Source: Burkholderiales bacterium (GTDB lineage Bacteria > Pseudomonadota > Gammaproteobacteria > Burkholderiales > Burkholderiaceae_C). Taken from it: DNA of 64,000 nucleotides. Both the position numbers and the translations under genes were made by a program. Numbering within the stretch: position 1 is the stretch's first letter; every line of letters begins with the position of its first letter. Of the stretch, positions 27,945 through 37,035 are shown one piece after another. Location: positions 186,001 to 250,000 of the forward strand of contig JAFKGD010000008.1 in NCBI GenBank assembly GCA_017307855.1. Direction: 5' to 3'. The notes under the pieces were generated by a model. The model saw nothing but the letters and a program-made list of their open reading frames with translations. It ran no database searches and had not been told where the DNA came from.

Positions 27945-30887
27945 ATGCGTCCTATTCATCTGCGATTCGTGGGAGCCACTGAGCTTCCAAAGACCCTTTC
28001 GGACTTCGACGTCCAGCAATCGTTTCGGATCAGCAGTGCCGACGTCGCGGCCATTCGAGAGCGGTTTCGCGCCGACCGCCGGCTGGGCGTTGCGGTGCAA
28101 CTGGTCTTCCTGCGAGCGACGGGACGCCCCCTGGATCGCACGGCAAGCGTGCCTCGTGCGCTCTTGCGGTCCCTGTGCGCCGCTCTGGGCGCACCTGAAA
28201 CGGCCATCGCGTCGCTCAAGACCATCTACCAGCGCGTGGCCACGCTCTACGAGCATCAGCAATGGGCGCGCGAACACGCCGGCATCGTGCCCGCTGACGA
28301 TGCGGTCATGGCTGAACTTGGTCGGGCACTGGAGAGCCTGGCCGCCACGGCAGCGTCGGTCGATGAACTTGTGCAGGAGGCCGAGCTGTGGCTGTTCGGC
28401 CGCCAGCATCTTCTACCCGCCGATCGCGCTCTTCGAGATCTCGCGCGCAAGGCCTATGCCTTCATCGAGGCGGCCGCCCTGGAAGCCGTCAACAGCGAAG
28501 TCCCCGCGCACAAGCAGTCAGCCGTGCTGGCGGCAGTCTTTTCCTCGCGCCGCGGCCGTGGTGGAGGCACGGTTCTGGAATGGCTCAAGATCCCCGCGGG
28601 CAAACACAGCCCGACCAGCATCACGGAGGTCACGGCCAAGATCTCCTACCTGAAGGAGCTTGGCGTCGACACCTGGTCGCTCTGCGCGATCTCCAACGCG
28701 CGATTGCGCGCGTATGCCCAGGCGATCGCCAACCGGCCGCCGGCGGAATCAAGACGCCGGATCGAGCAGACGCAGGTGCTGGAGATCGTCTGCTTCCTGC
28801 GCGCCACACTGTTGGAGCTGACGGACACGCTGATGTACATGACCGGCCGGCGCGTGAACGACCTGCTTCGCCATGCCTCCAATCGGGTCACTGCCAAACA
28901 AGCGCGCAGCGCGGTCGAGTATCGCCAGCAGGTCGAGGCCATGCGGCGGATCGTTCATGACGACGATCGCTCGGCCGAGGCACGGATTGCGGCCCTGAAA
29001 GAGCTTCTGCCGAAGGACGAGAAGTCAGAACCCAACAGCCATGCCGCTCTCGTTCGGCAATCGCTCGCCGACGATGCCACACGGGTCACGGCCCTGCTCG
29101 GCGCATTCTCTGACCTGGATCTCAAGGGGCATGCGGATCAGCGGCCCATGAAGCAGGTTGTCGCGTTGCGCGAACTGATCGAGCAAGGTGCGACGGAACT
29201 GCCGGTGGGCTTCGACGCCGGAATGGCGGGGCCTCTCTGGCAGGACCTTCTCAATGATGCCGACCGCACGAAGGCATTTGCAGCCCTGAAGGCTTCCACC
29301 ATGCTGGCGGTGCGCCAGGGGTTGCGGGGTGGACGACTGTGGATCGACCACAGTTGGGAGTTTCGCAACCGTGAAGACTTGCTGATCCCACCGGCCGAAT
29401 GGAAGAAGGAGCGCCAGGTCCTGATCAGTGCGCTCAGCCTGACCACCGATCCCCGGAAGTTCCTCGCGCGCTTGCACGCGCACCTGGACGTGGGACTGCG
29501 CGCGCTGTCGGAAGCCGTCGCGGACGGCAAGCTGGAAATCGATGGCGACGGGATGGTGCGTTTCCACAAGCTGGCGGCACTGCCCGTGGATGCCGCGATC
29601 CAGCGCAGTCGCGACGCGATGTTCTCGATCATCGGCCATGTCCAGTTCGGCGACATGATCGTGGAGATGGACGCTTGCACCGGGTTCAGCGAGATCCTGC
29701 TGGGGCGCCGCGCCAAGAGCACGCAGGAACTCGTCGCCTGCTACGCGGCGCTGCTGGCCCACGGCACCGAGAACGACGCCAAGGGCGTGGCGGCGATGAT
29801 TCCCGGCATCGAAGTGGCGCACATCTCCGCTGCGATGCGATCGCTGGAAGCGCGGGACCGCCTTCGCAAGGCCAACGAACGCGTGGTCGAGTTCCAGCGC
29901 AAGAACCCGATCGCCGAGTTGTGGGGAAGCGGCGACCAGGCCTCAGCGGACATGATGGCCTTGGACGCGTCCAGGCACCTGTACAACGCCCGCGTCGATC
30001 CGCGGCGCCGGACGTTCGCGGTCGGCCTGTACACCCATGTCCTTGAGTCCTACGGCGTCATCTACGACCAGCCGATCGTGCACAACGAGCGGCAAAGCTC
30101 GGCCGCCCTGGAGGGCGTCGAGCACTACAACACTCGCGCCGAGGAAAGCATGCGGCTGTCCCGACTGGCCGTCGATACCCATGGCTACACCTACGTGGGC
30201 ATGACGGTGGCCAAGCTGCTGGGATTCGACCTGTGCCCCCAGCTGCGCGACATCGCGGAGCGCAGGCTGTACCTGCCGCGCTCGATCGCGCTGCCCGAGA
30301 ACCTGGAGCGCATCGCGGTCACCAACGTCTCGGAGCCCGCCATCACCAAGGGGTGGGACGAACTGCTGCGCCTGGTCGCGTCCATTCGCGCCGGCCGACT
30401 CTCGCCCCGGGCCGCGATGGAGAAGCTGGGCCGTGCCGCCCAGGGAGACCCGATGCACAAAGCGGCGGATCAGCTGGGCCGCTTGCTACGCACGCTCTTC
30501 CTGTGCGACTACTTCAGCAACGAGGACTTCCGCCGCGAGATTCACACGCTGCTGAACCGGGGCGAATCGGTACATCAGCTGCAGCGGGCGATCTTCTACG
30601 GACGCCTGGCGGCCGAGCGCGGTCGCCGGCGCGACGAGATCCGGGCGATTTCCGGCTCGCATGCCTTGCTGACCAACATCGTCATCGCCTGGAATACGCT
30701 GAAGATGCAGGGTGTCGTGGACGACTGGCGCAAGGCCAAGCACCCGATCGAGGATGCCTGGATCCGCCGCATGGGGCCGGTGCACTTCGCGAACGTGAAC
30801 TTCCGGGGCCTGATCTCGTTTGGCATCGACCGCTACGCGGATGCACTGTTGCAGAAGCCGGCGTCGAAGCGGAGTGTGGCGGGCTGA
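27945..30887 (+). CDS. tnpA: Tn3-family transposase
   Basis: 980 residues from the ATG at 27945, which has a GAGGGGGG site; the frame open further upstream is the integrase remnant reading through in phase. The DDE-type core is visible: the first Asp in IVEMDACTGFSEI, later YGVIYDQPIVHNERQ, and the family C-terminus with RRDEIRAISGSHAL and VIAWNTLKMQGV. It catalyses replicative transposition. Length and end motif suggest the IS1071 branch. No serine resolvase accompanies it; the tyrosine recombinase at 31.7 kb may serve instead. Confidence 0.92.
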   Translation: MRPIHLRFVGATELPKTLSDFDVQQSFRISSADVAAIRERFRADRRLGVAVQLVFLRATGRPLDRTASVPRALLRSLCAALGAPETAIASLKTIYQRVATLYEHQQWAREHAGIVPADDAVMAELGRALESLAATAASVDELVQEAELWLFGRQHLLPADRALRDLARKAYAFIEAAALEAVNSEVPAHKQSAVLAAVFSSRRGRGGGTVLEWLKIPAGKHSPTSITEVTAKISYLKELGVDTWSLCAISNARLRAYAQAIANRPPAESRRRIEQTQVLEIVCFLRATLLELTDTLMYMTGRRVNDLLRHASNRVTAKQARSAVEYRQQVEAMRRIVHDDDRSAEARIAALKELLPKDEKSEPNSHAALVRQSLADDATRVTALLGAFSDLDLKGHADQRPMKQVVALRELIEQGATELPVGFDAGMAGPLWQDLLNDADRTKAFAALKASTMLAVRQGLRGGRLWIDHSWEFRNREDLLIPPAEWKKERQVLISALSLTTDPRKFLARLHAHLDVGLRALSEAVADGKLEIDGDGMVRFHKLAALPVDAAIQRSRDAMFSIIGHVQFGDMIVEMDACTGFSEILLGRRAKSTQELVACYAALLAHGTENDAKGVAAMIPGIEVAHISAAMRSLEARDRLRKANERVVEFQRKNPIAELWGSGDQASADMMALDASRHLYNARVDPRRRTFAVGLYTHVLESYGVIYDQPIVHNERQSSAALEGVEHYNTRAEESMRLSRLAVDTHGYTYVGMTVAKLLGFDLCPQLRDIAERRLYLPRSIALPENLERIAVTNVSEPAITKGWDELLRLVASIRAGRLSPRAAMEKLGRAAQGDPMHKAADQLGRLLRTLFLCDYFSNEDFRREIHTLLNRGESVHQLQRAIFYGRLAAERGRRRDEIRAISGSHALLTNIVIAWNTLKMQGVVDDWRKAKHPIEDAWIRRMGPVHFANVNFRGLISFGIDRYADALLQKPASKRSVAG

Positions 30888-30895
30888 CCTGCGGC

Positions 30896-31018
30896 GGGGT
30901 GAGCGCGGTTTCTCGTGCAATTTGTAGCGGTAGGAGGCCGCGCCTCCATAAAAATCAACGACTTACGAGTTGCCTACTTTTGGGCGGCGATGTTTTCCGT
31001 GCGATTTGTAGCGGTTGG
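30896..31018 (+). repeat. Paired terminal-like motifs A and B, 84 bp apart
   Basis: Copy A (from GGGGT at 30896) and copy B (from 30981) both contain a T-rich block, GTGCRATTTGTAGCGGT and GGAG. The GTGC positions are 30915 and 30999. Both point the same way as the left end at 27797, which is unexpected for a right terminus. They lie just after the tnpA stop. Confidence 0.65.
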
Positions 31019-31157
31019 GAGCGATCGGTGGCCAGCCGATTCTTGTACTCTGGACATCAAGAAGCGTCGAAAGTGCAAATTATCCGTTTCGACTAAATCC
31101 GGATAAAGCGCTGCCGAGCATCGGCCGTAAGATTTGGCGACGTCCAAGCAGCCAGCC

Positions 31158-31421
31158 ATGAACGACCCCTCCCTTGATACCGCATTCGTGAAGCTGGCTG
31201 CTTGGCAAGCGGCCCAAGCTGAACTCACAGCGCTCGAGAAAGAACTCGGCGCGGCGATGGTGGACTACGCCAGCAAGCTGGGCGACCCACCGCGCCACTT
31301 GATCATCCAGGCCGAACGCAAGCGAGAAGAAGTCCGAATGCTCTTCGATGTCGCGATGGAGGCTCTCGACGCGCATAGTTCCGCCCGCACCGGCCAGACC
31401 AATTTCGGCAATCTCTCCTGA
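31158..31421 (+). CDS. Small hypothetical protein
   Basis: 87 residues from the ATG at 31158; a TTG 24 bases earlier is also in frame. Helical and charged (WQAAQAELTALEKELGAAM, QAERKREEVRMLFDVAMEAL), with heptad-like spacing that suggests a short coiled coil. Not recognised. It lies between two pairs of transposon-like repeats, so it may be a passenger gene. No clear Shine-Dalgarno, so coding status is moderate. Confidence 0.5.
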   Translation: MNDPSLDTAFVKLAAWQAAQAELTALEKELGAAMVDYASKLGDPPRHLIIQAERKREEVRMLFDVAMEALDAHSSARTGQTNFGNLS

Positions 31422-31441
31422 ACAGGATGGGTGCCGGATTT

Positions 31442-31564
31442 GGGGTGTTCGTCCTTTCCGTGCAGATTGACACGCTGGCACGGGAAATCCCGTTGCAAAT
31501 CAATGCCCTGCAAAACCGGTGCTTGGACCAGCCCGGTCCTTTTCGTGCAAATTGACACGGTAGC
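31442..31564 (+). repeat. Paired terminal-like motifs C and D, 85 bp apart
   Basis: Copy C starts GGGGTGTTCG at 31442 and copy D at 31527. Both carry TCCTTTYC followed by GTGCARATTGACACG; the GTGC positions are 31460 and 31545. The spacing matches the A/B pair within one base. Orientation is again the same as the left end at 27797. Confidence 0.65.
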
Positions 31565-31608
31565 CGCATGGATCGCGGCGGTCCGGGTACCTCCAGAGGA
31601 ATTCGTTT

Positions 31609-31654
31609 CCAACATTCGGCACGCGCCGAATATTGGACTTCCGCCGAATGTCGG
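31609..31654. repeat. Inverted and direct GCCGAAT repeats at the 3' end of the tyrosine recombinase gene
   Basis: CCAACATTCGGC (31609-31620) faces GCCGAATATTGG (31625-31636) across ACGC with one mismatch in 12. A third copy, GCCGAATGTCGG, lies at 31643-31654, touching the recombinase stop codon. It could be a recombination site or a terminator hairpin. Confidence 0.55.
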
Positions 31655-33346
31655 TCAGGAACGGCGGACCTCGAAGGCCCTGCCCATCTGGCGCGCGCGC
31701 TTGACCTCGTCGCCGTGCAGGTAAATCGAGGTCGTCGCGATCGAAGCGTGGCGCAGGTTGTCTCGGACGGTGGTGAGTTCGGCGCCCCGCGCCAGCGCAT
31801 GCGTCGCGTGCGTGTGGCGCATCCAGTGCGGGCTCGCGCGGCGCAGCTTCTCCGCGGTGGCCGGGCTGTCGGCCTCGATGACATCGGCCACCTGCGCGAA
31901 GAAGCGGCGCATGACGCTCCATAGGCGCGCAGCGCTGATGCCGGCGGCGCTCTCCTGATCGAGATTGCCGATGAGCGGAGTTCGCGGATCCCAGCGCGCC
32001 GGCGTCACCGGCAGTCCGCGCTGCACCAGGTAGCGGTCCAGGGCCGATCGCGCCAGCGGCGGCAGGGCCACCTTGGCGGCCTTCGTTCCTTTGCCGACCA
32101 GGTGCAGCCAATGATCGCCTTGAGCGTCGACCTCGATCTGTCCCAGAGTGGCACCGACCAGTTCGCCGATGCGCAGTCCCGTGGCGTAGGCGAAGTCCAG
32201 CACGAAGCGAAGCCGCTGGGCCGCCGGCGCTTGCCATCCATAGCTCCACTCCAGCCCTTCGGCCACCGTCTGGATCAGCGACCATTCGCCTTCGCCGAAA
32301 ACGCGCGTGTTCGCCAGGGTGCCTGACCGTGATGCACCGCGCACCTTGAGGCCGGCGAACGGGTTGGCCAGCAGATAGCGCTGCTGGATCAACCAGCGGA
32401 ACATGGCGCCGACGACCGACAGCGCATACGCCACCGAGCGTGCGGACAGGTCGCCGGTGAATGGACGCCATTCGGGTGAAGAGCGTGGCCGCGGCGGGCC
32501 GACCCAGCGCGTTCTGGGCGTCGGGTGGCGAAGGAACGTGCGGTAGGCCACGGCGTCCTCGGTGGTGAGCGAAGACAACGCGCGGCCGCGCTGGACGATG
32601 GCCCAGAGGATCAGGCGTTCGGCTTCCTTGCGGTAGGCGCGCTGTGTGGCGCCGGACTCCTGCAGCGCGAGCCAGGCCGATGCCGCTTCGTAGTCGTTAT
32701 CCGCGTCCAGCGTGCTGGTGGCCCTGGGTGCGCGGAAGGTGCCGCGTGAGCCGTCGACATCGTGCGGCACGCGCAGCTTCTCCCACGGCACGACGTCCTC
32801 CTGGGCGCCGACCGGCACCAGCGCGCGCGCTTGCTGCGTGAGCTGCGGGTGGTCGGCGAAGAACGCTTCGACACCGCGCGCGCCGGCGGCGCCCAGGCTC
32901 GGGATCGCCGTCCACCAGCGCCTGCGCCGCGGAATGCGCACCGTCAACTCGGCCAGCGTCTTGATCCCTTGCGCCTCGATTGCGCGCGCCGCGCGCGCAG
33001 GCAGCCACCGTTGGACCGCGTCGGTCACGAGCGGCGCGGGCGGTGGCAGGCGTCGCAGCGTCTCGATCGTGTTCATGACGGCGCGAGCGTGTTGACCACG
33101 ATCTGCTGCCGGATGCTGCAGCAGATCGGCCAGATCGTCGCGGTGCCGCTCGCTCGCGTAGCCAGCCAGCTGACGCCGGATCGCGCCGAGCATGGCGCGC
33201 GACGATTGTCCGGTTGCCCTGTCGTGTCCGAGGTATTGCGCGACGGCTTCTCTTGCGCTCAAGCCCGCATACCAGGCGCGCAACGCGGCCAAGGCCGCCG
33301 TGCCGGGGAAACTGTCGGCTGCCGCTTGGGACTGGGCACTTTTCAC
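31655..33346 (-). CDS. Tyrosine recombinase with DUF3701-type N-terminus
   Basis: 563 residues. The N-terminal 180 residues (AALRAWYAGLSAREAVAQYL; AQGIKTLAELTVRIPRRRRWW) resemble the DUF3701 region of phage-integrase-family proteins common in Proteobacteria. The SAM-like core-binding domain is followed by the catalytic set: Arg in ATGLRIGELVGA, HWMRHTHATH, the LRHAS His and Tyr in TSIYLHGD. It probably resolves or moves the surrounding element. A dif-like inverted repeat lies 27 bp upstream of its start. The target is inferred. Confidence 0.88.
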   Translation of the reverse strand: MKSAQSQAAADSFPGTAALAALRAWYAGLSAREAVAQYLGHDRATGQSSRAMLGAIRRQLAGYASERHRDDLADLLQHPAADRGQHARAVMNTIETLRRLPPPAPLVTDAVQRWLPARAARAIEAQGIKTLAELTVRIPRRRRWWTAIPSLGAAGARGVEAFFADHPQLTQQARALVPVGAQEDVVPWEKLRVPHDVDGSRGTFRAPRATSTLDADNDYEAASAWLALQESGATQRAYRKEAERLILWAIVQRGRALSSLTTEDAVAYRTFLRHPTPRTRWVGPPRPRSSPEWRPFTGDLSARSVAYALSVVGAMFRWLIQQRYLLANPFAGLKVRGASRSGTLANTRVFGEGEWSLIQTVAEGLEWSYGWQAPAAQRLRFVLDFAYATGLRIGELVGATLGQIEVDAQGDHWLHLVGKGTKAAKVALPPLARSALDRYLVQRGLPVTPARWDPRTPLIGNLDQESAAGISAARLWSVMRRFFAQVADVIEADSPATAEKLRRASPHWMRHTHATHALARGAELTTVRDNLRHASIATTSIYLHGDEVKRARQMGRAFEVRRS

Positions 33347-33372
33347 ACTCGCCAGTTTAGCTGCGCGATGCA

Positions 33373-33404
33373 GCTATTGCGATAAGAAAGATTATCTCGA
33401 TAGC
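33373..33404. other. Dif-like 13-6-13 inverted repeat, candidate recombination site
   Basis: GCTATTGCGATAA and TTATCTCGATAGC (11 of 13 complementary) flank a 6-bp centre, GAAAGA. The ATAA-N6-TTAT core is the layout of XerCD dif sites, and the repeat sits upstream of a tyrosine recombinase gene. Function inferred. Confidence 0.55.
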
Positions 33405-33458
33405 ATGAACGCAAAGACGGGTGTGTGCGGCACGAGTGCACGTCGCCGGCGGTCAAAG

Positions 33459-35582
33459 CTATAGGCGCGCTATGGCCGAGCGCACTTCACCCACACCGAG
33501 AATCTCGGAAAGCACGATCGGCGTCGCTCCGGCCTTGTAAAGCACATACACGGGCACCCCATTGCGGCCGAGCTGAGCGAGCGCTGCAGTCACCGCCGGA
33601 TTCCGGCGCGTCCAGTCGGCACGCAGCAGCACCACGTTCTTCGCAGACAGGTCGGCCAACACCTCAGGATGGGACAACACCGTCTTCTTGTTGTACTGGC
33701 AGGTTACGCACCACGATGCCGTGAAGTCCACGAAGACTGGCTGACCCGTTGCAAGCAGTTGCTCCACGCGACCTGGCTCCCAGTCCTGCCACGGACCGCT
33801 TGCGGCCGACACCACATCCTGGCCGACGGTTCTTGCGATGTTCTGGCCGCCAACCCATGCGATCAACGCGAATGAAGCGGCCGAAATCGCGACGAGAACA
33901 GTCCGTGCACGGCCTCGCAGCGTGAACGCCCAGATCACCATGCTCATGACCACCAGAAGGAGCAGCAGTGCGCCGGCGCCATCGATGCCCGCCTGCTGCC
34001 CCAACACCCACACGAGCCAAGCGACCGTGGCGAACATCGGGAAAGCCATCGCTTTGCGAAAGACAGCCATCCACGGTCCTGGCCGCGGCAGCAAGTGGGC
34101 CACGGGGGGGATCCAGCTCGCCGCCAGATAGGGCAATGCCATGCCGATGCCCAGCACCGCGAAGATCAGCAGCGCCTGCGCCGCTGGAAGTCCGATGGCA
34201 AGGCCCAGCGATGTGCCCATGAATGGAGCGGTGCATGGCGACGCGATCGCCACAGCCAAGACGCCCGAGAGGAATGAATTGCCCACTGGATTCTTTGCCT
34301 CGAGCGAGGCGACACTGGATGGCAGTACGGTACCGAACTCGAAGAGGCCGGCCAGGTTCAATCCGATCACCGTGAACAATGCAGCCAGGGCCGCGACGAA
34401 CCCAGGCGACTGCAGCTGGAAACCCCAGCCAAGCTGTGCCCCGGCTGCGCGCAGCGCCAGGACCCCTGCGCCCAAGGCGATGAATGAGACCACCACGCCG
34501 GAGGTGTAAGCCAACCCACTCAGCCGATGCGCCCGCCGATCATCGGCATGGCGTGTGAAACCCACCACCTTGATCGCCAGCACTGGAAACACGCAGGGCA
34601 TCAGGTTGAGGATCAAGCCTCCCAGCAAGGCACCCAGGAGTGCGGCCGCGAAAGTGATCGAGCCGGTCGGTGCCGCTGCGCTGAGTTCGTTGGCGCGAAG
34701 CGCAGCCTCCAGGGCAGGTGGCATCCCCACCTGCGCGGCGACCTTCGGCCACTCACCGAGGACTTTGGCCTCGGTCCGCCAACCCTGTTCCCCCAAGGCC
34801 AGGACGATGGGCATCACGGCCGGGCTTTGACTGCGTTGCGGTGAGACCGGCACACGCGCAGTCCAGGTACCGCCGGTCCAGGCCTGCGTCCACTGGCCAG
34901 CCGTCTCTATGACTTCGTTGGTTTCGGGAAAGAACTGCAGTTCCTTGCCTCTCAACGCTGCCGGCAGGCCCACCACGCTCACCTTGAGGGAATTCCCCTC
35001 GAGGGTGACGCTGCTTTCACCTTGAATTGGCTTGGGCTGGGCAGCGAACGCCGCCTCAAAAGTTGCACCATGCAAAGCCGTGGCGCTGCGAACAGGTACC
35101 TTCAGCAGAAACTCGCCTTCCTCGGGAACGCATTCCTGTCGGCAGATCAGCCACTGGGCCTTCAGCTTGACAGGCAAATCGCCGGCCACCGAGGGTTTGA
35201 AGTCCGGGGTGATGGTGAGCGGGACCGGCAGCAAGACCGTGTTGTGGTAGCCGTAGTTGGCCAGCGAGCCGATGGGGAATTTTTTCGGCACCGGCCAGGC
35301 GATCTCGCCGGCCACCACGCCTGCGGGCAGGCTCCATTGCAGCTGCGTTGGCAAGCCCGAATCACCCGAGTTCTTCCAATACGTGTGCCATTCGGGCTTG
35401 TGCGCCAGCTGCAGCCCTAGCCAGACCGGCTTGCCCGGCTCGACGCCTTCAGGGGCGTGCGCCATCAGCTCCGCTCTCGCCCGTTCCGTGACGACCACGC
35501 TTTTGCCGCCGGTCTGGGCCAGCGCAGAGCAAGCGGCCACGCCCAGGAGCGCAAAAGTAAGGAGAAGGGATTTTCTGCTCAT
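33459..35582 (-). CDS. ScsB/DsbD-family thiol:disulfide interchange protein
   Basis: 707 residues. A signal peptide (MSRKSLLLTFALLGVAACSALAQ) precedes a long periplasmic N-terminal domain with a CRQEC pair. The eight-helix core follows, with the redox pair in MPCVFPVLAIK and ASPCTAPFMG. A C-terminal thioredoxin domain carries CVTC (SWCVTCQYNK). It moves electrons from cytoplasmic thioredoxin to periplasmic partners; the ScsB subtype is tied to copper tolerance in enterics. Start 35582 is chosen because the -10 at 35602-35607 leaves the ATG at 35597 outside the transcript. Confidence 0.9.
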   Translation of the reverse strand: MSRKSLLLTFALLGVAACSALAQTGGKSVVVTERARAELMAHAPEGVEPGKPVWLGLQLAHKPEWHTYWKNSGDSGLPTQLQWSLPAGVVAGEIAWPVPKKFPIGSLANYGYHNTVLLPVPLTITPDFKPSVAGDLPVKLKAQWLICRQECVPEEGEFLLKVPVRSATALHGATFEAAFAAQPKPIQGESSVTLEGNSLKVSVVGLPAALRGKELQFFPETNEVIETAGQWTQAWTGGTWTARVPVSPQRSQSPAVMPIVLALGEQGWRTEAKVLGEWPKVAAQVGMPPALEAALRANELSAAAPTGSITFAAALLGALLGGLILNLMPCVFPVLAIKVVGFTRHADDRRAHRLSGLAYTSGVVVSFIALGAGVLALRAAGAQLGWGFQLQSPGFVAALAALFTVIGLNLAGLFEFGTVLPSSVASLEAKNPVGNSFLSGVLAVAIASPCTAPFMGTSLGLAIGLPAAQALLIFAVLGIGMALPYLAASWIPPVAHLLPRPGPWMAVFRKAMAFPMFATVAWLVWVLGQQAGIDGAGALLLLLVVMSMVIWAFTLRGRARTVLVAISAASFALIAWVGGQNIARTVGQDVVSAASGPWQDWEPGRVEQLLATGQPVFVDFTASWCVTCQYNKKTVLSHPEVLADLSAKNVVLLRADWTRRNPAVTAALAQLGRNGVPVYVLYKAGATPIVLSEILGVGEVRSAIARL

Positions 35583-35601
35583 CGGGTATTCGGGCATGGG
35601 C

Positions 35602-35629
35602 GCTATAGACGTCCCCCACCCCGGTCAAA
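35602..35629 (-). promoter_or_regulatory. Promoter of the ScsB/DsbD gene
   Basis: On the minus strand TTTGAC (35624-35629), 16-bp spacer and TATAGC (35602-35607). The expected start is near 35595, giving a very short leader before the ATG at 35582. Confidence 0.5.
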
Positions 35630-35724
35630 AATTGCTGCCATCGGGTCTGGCCCGGCGAAATATAGTCCTTGCCGGGCGACCAGGAGGCCAATCCCCGCAG
35701 GGCAACGGGATACCGAGCCCGCAG

Positions 35725-35755
35725 TTGACTCTGAAGCGGCTATAAGGTTCCCAAT
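35725..35755 (+). promoter_or_regulatory. MerR/PbrR-type promoter P1 (19-bp spacer)
   Basis: TTGACT (35725-35730), then 19 bp carrying the dyad-like CTGAAG...TATAAGGTT, then a weak -10 CCCAAT (35750-35755). The -35 plus CT start and AGGGT-like right half resemble the known pbrA operator. It lies 30 bp before the hydroxylase-nadE-MAPEG operon. The -10 is poor, so this is the weakest of the three such sites. Confidence 0.6.
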
Positions 35756-35784
35756 TGGGCTGCCGTTCACTACGGGTCCCAGAC

Positions 35785-37035
35785 ATGACCGCGACAAGCC
35801 CTTCATTTTCCCAGCTCGCCATCCGCTATGCCAGCTACCCCGCCATCCTCGGTGCGACGGCATTTGTTCTGTTGGTTCTGGTGGGCGACAGCCTGCCGTA
35901 CTTCCCCACGGTCCCTCTCGTTGTCGCGGCTGCGCTGCTGGCGGTGGCGCTGCTGGAGCGTCGACTTCCGTTTCACCGCGAGTGGCTGCGCGACCATCGC
36001 GACGCCGCCTGCGATGCTGCCCATGCGGTGGTGAACCTGGCGATCCTCCTGAGCGTGCACGGGCTCATCGCTCTGCTGCCCTCGCAGTGGCTCCCCGACA
36101 GCATCTGGCCCACCGGCTGGCCGCTGCTTGCGCAAGCGCTGCTGGTGGGCCTGGTGCTGGACCTGAGCCTGTACTCCGTGCATTGGCTTAGCCATCGCTA
36201 CGCCTGGATGTGGAAGTTCCATGCGATCCATCACAGCTCGGAGCGCCTGTACTGGCTCAATGGCGAGCGCCGGCACCCGCTCCACGCCATGATGATGGCC
36301 GGGCCGGGCCTGCTGATCGTTGTGCTGTTGGGCGCGCCGTCGCTGGCGGTGGGCGCATGGCTGGGCGTTCTCGCGGTGCACCTGGCCTTTCAGCATTCGA
36401 ACCTGGACTACCGCGTGGGTCCGCTTCGCTACCTGGTGGGCGCGGCGGAAGTCCACCGCTGGCACCACAAGCGCGAGTACGAGGACGCGCAGGTCAACTT
36501 CGGGGAGTTCTGGATGGTCTGGGACCATGCGTTCGGCACCTTCAAGCTTCCGCGCCAGACCCTGGGGCCCGCCGACGTCGGCTTGTCCGATCGAGCCTTC
36601 CCGGTGCGCTACGCAGCGCAACTGCTCTATCCGCTGACGCAGCAGGACTCCGGGGCTGTGCGGGTCCGCGAAGAACAATTCGAGGCGGCCAGAATCGCTT
36701 TCAGGAGGGAGAGCGCGATCGCGCGAACCCAGGAACACGCCTGGGACTTGCCGGCCGCGTGGCGCGCGCACGAACTGGCTCACATCATCGGCCAGCCGTA
36801 CCTGCGGCTGCACCTGCTCAGCCATTGGCAAATGCTCGGCCTGGCTTGGCGCACCGTCAATAGGGCTGAGTGCGGCGCGCAGGCCTTGCGGCTGATACTC
36901 ACCCCCTTGGCCCACTTCACCGGCCGCATGCCGCCCTACAACGTGGGCACGCGGCGGGTCGGCCTGCTCGATACTGGGGGCTGGCCAACCGAGTTGGATC
37001 CGATGACATTGCAACGTCGCGAGGCCAGCAGATGA
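35785..37035 (+). CDS. Sterol desaturase / fatty acid hydroxylase superfamily membrane protein
   Basis: 416 residues from the ATG at 35785. Four or five membrane helices lie in residues 20-140. The His boxes of this di-iron superfamily are intact: HWLSHRY, HAIHHSSERLYWLNGERRH and HRWHHKRE. Members hydroxylate lipid or sterol chains. A C-terminal extension of about 130 residues follows the core. The stop overlaps nadE by ATGA. In a metal-resistance setting it may modify membrane lipids; substrate unknown. Confidence 0.88.
   Translation: MTATSPSFSQLAIRYASYPAILGATAFVLLVLVGDSLPYFPTVPLVVAAALLAVALLERRLPFHREWLRDHRDAACDAAHAVVNLAILLSVHGLIALLPSQWLPDSIWPTGWPLLAQALLVGLVLDLSLYSVHWLSHRYAWMWKFHAIHHSSERLYWLNGERRHPLHAMMMAGPGLLIVVLLGAPSLAVGAWLGVLAVHLAFQHSNLDYRVGPLRYLVGAAEVHRWHHKREYEDAQVNFGEFWMVWDHAFGTFKLPRQTLGPADVGLSDRAFPVRYAAQLLYPLTQQDSGAVRVREEQFEAARIAFRRESAIARTQEHAWDLPAAWRAHELAHIIGQPYLRLHLLSHWQMLGLAWRTVNRAECGAQALRLILTPLAHFTGRMPPYNVGTRRVGLLDTGGWPTELDPMTLQRREASR

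Larger units (their letters stand above)
27797..33404. mobile_element. Tn3-family insertion zone, right boundary undetermined
   Basis: It contains tnpA, five direct copies of a terminal-like motif, a small unknown gene and a tyrosine recombinase with a dif-like site. No inverted partner of the left end was found by eye, so nested or partly deleted elements are likely. The right limit given is the dif-like site and is a guess. Confidence 0.5.

Noticed and set aside
27495-30887. Single 1130-residue fused gene
   Set aside because: TnpA has its own ATG with a GAGGGGGG site at 27945; the upstream part is the integrase remnant that happens to be in phase across the transposon end.
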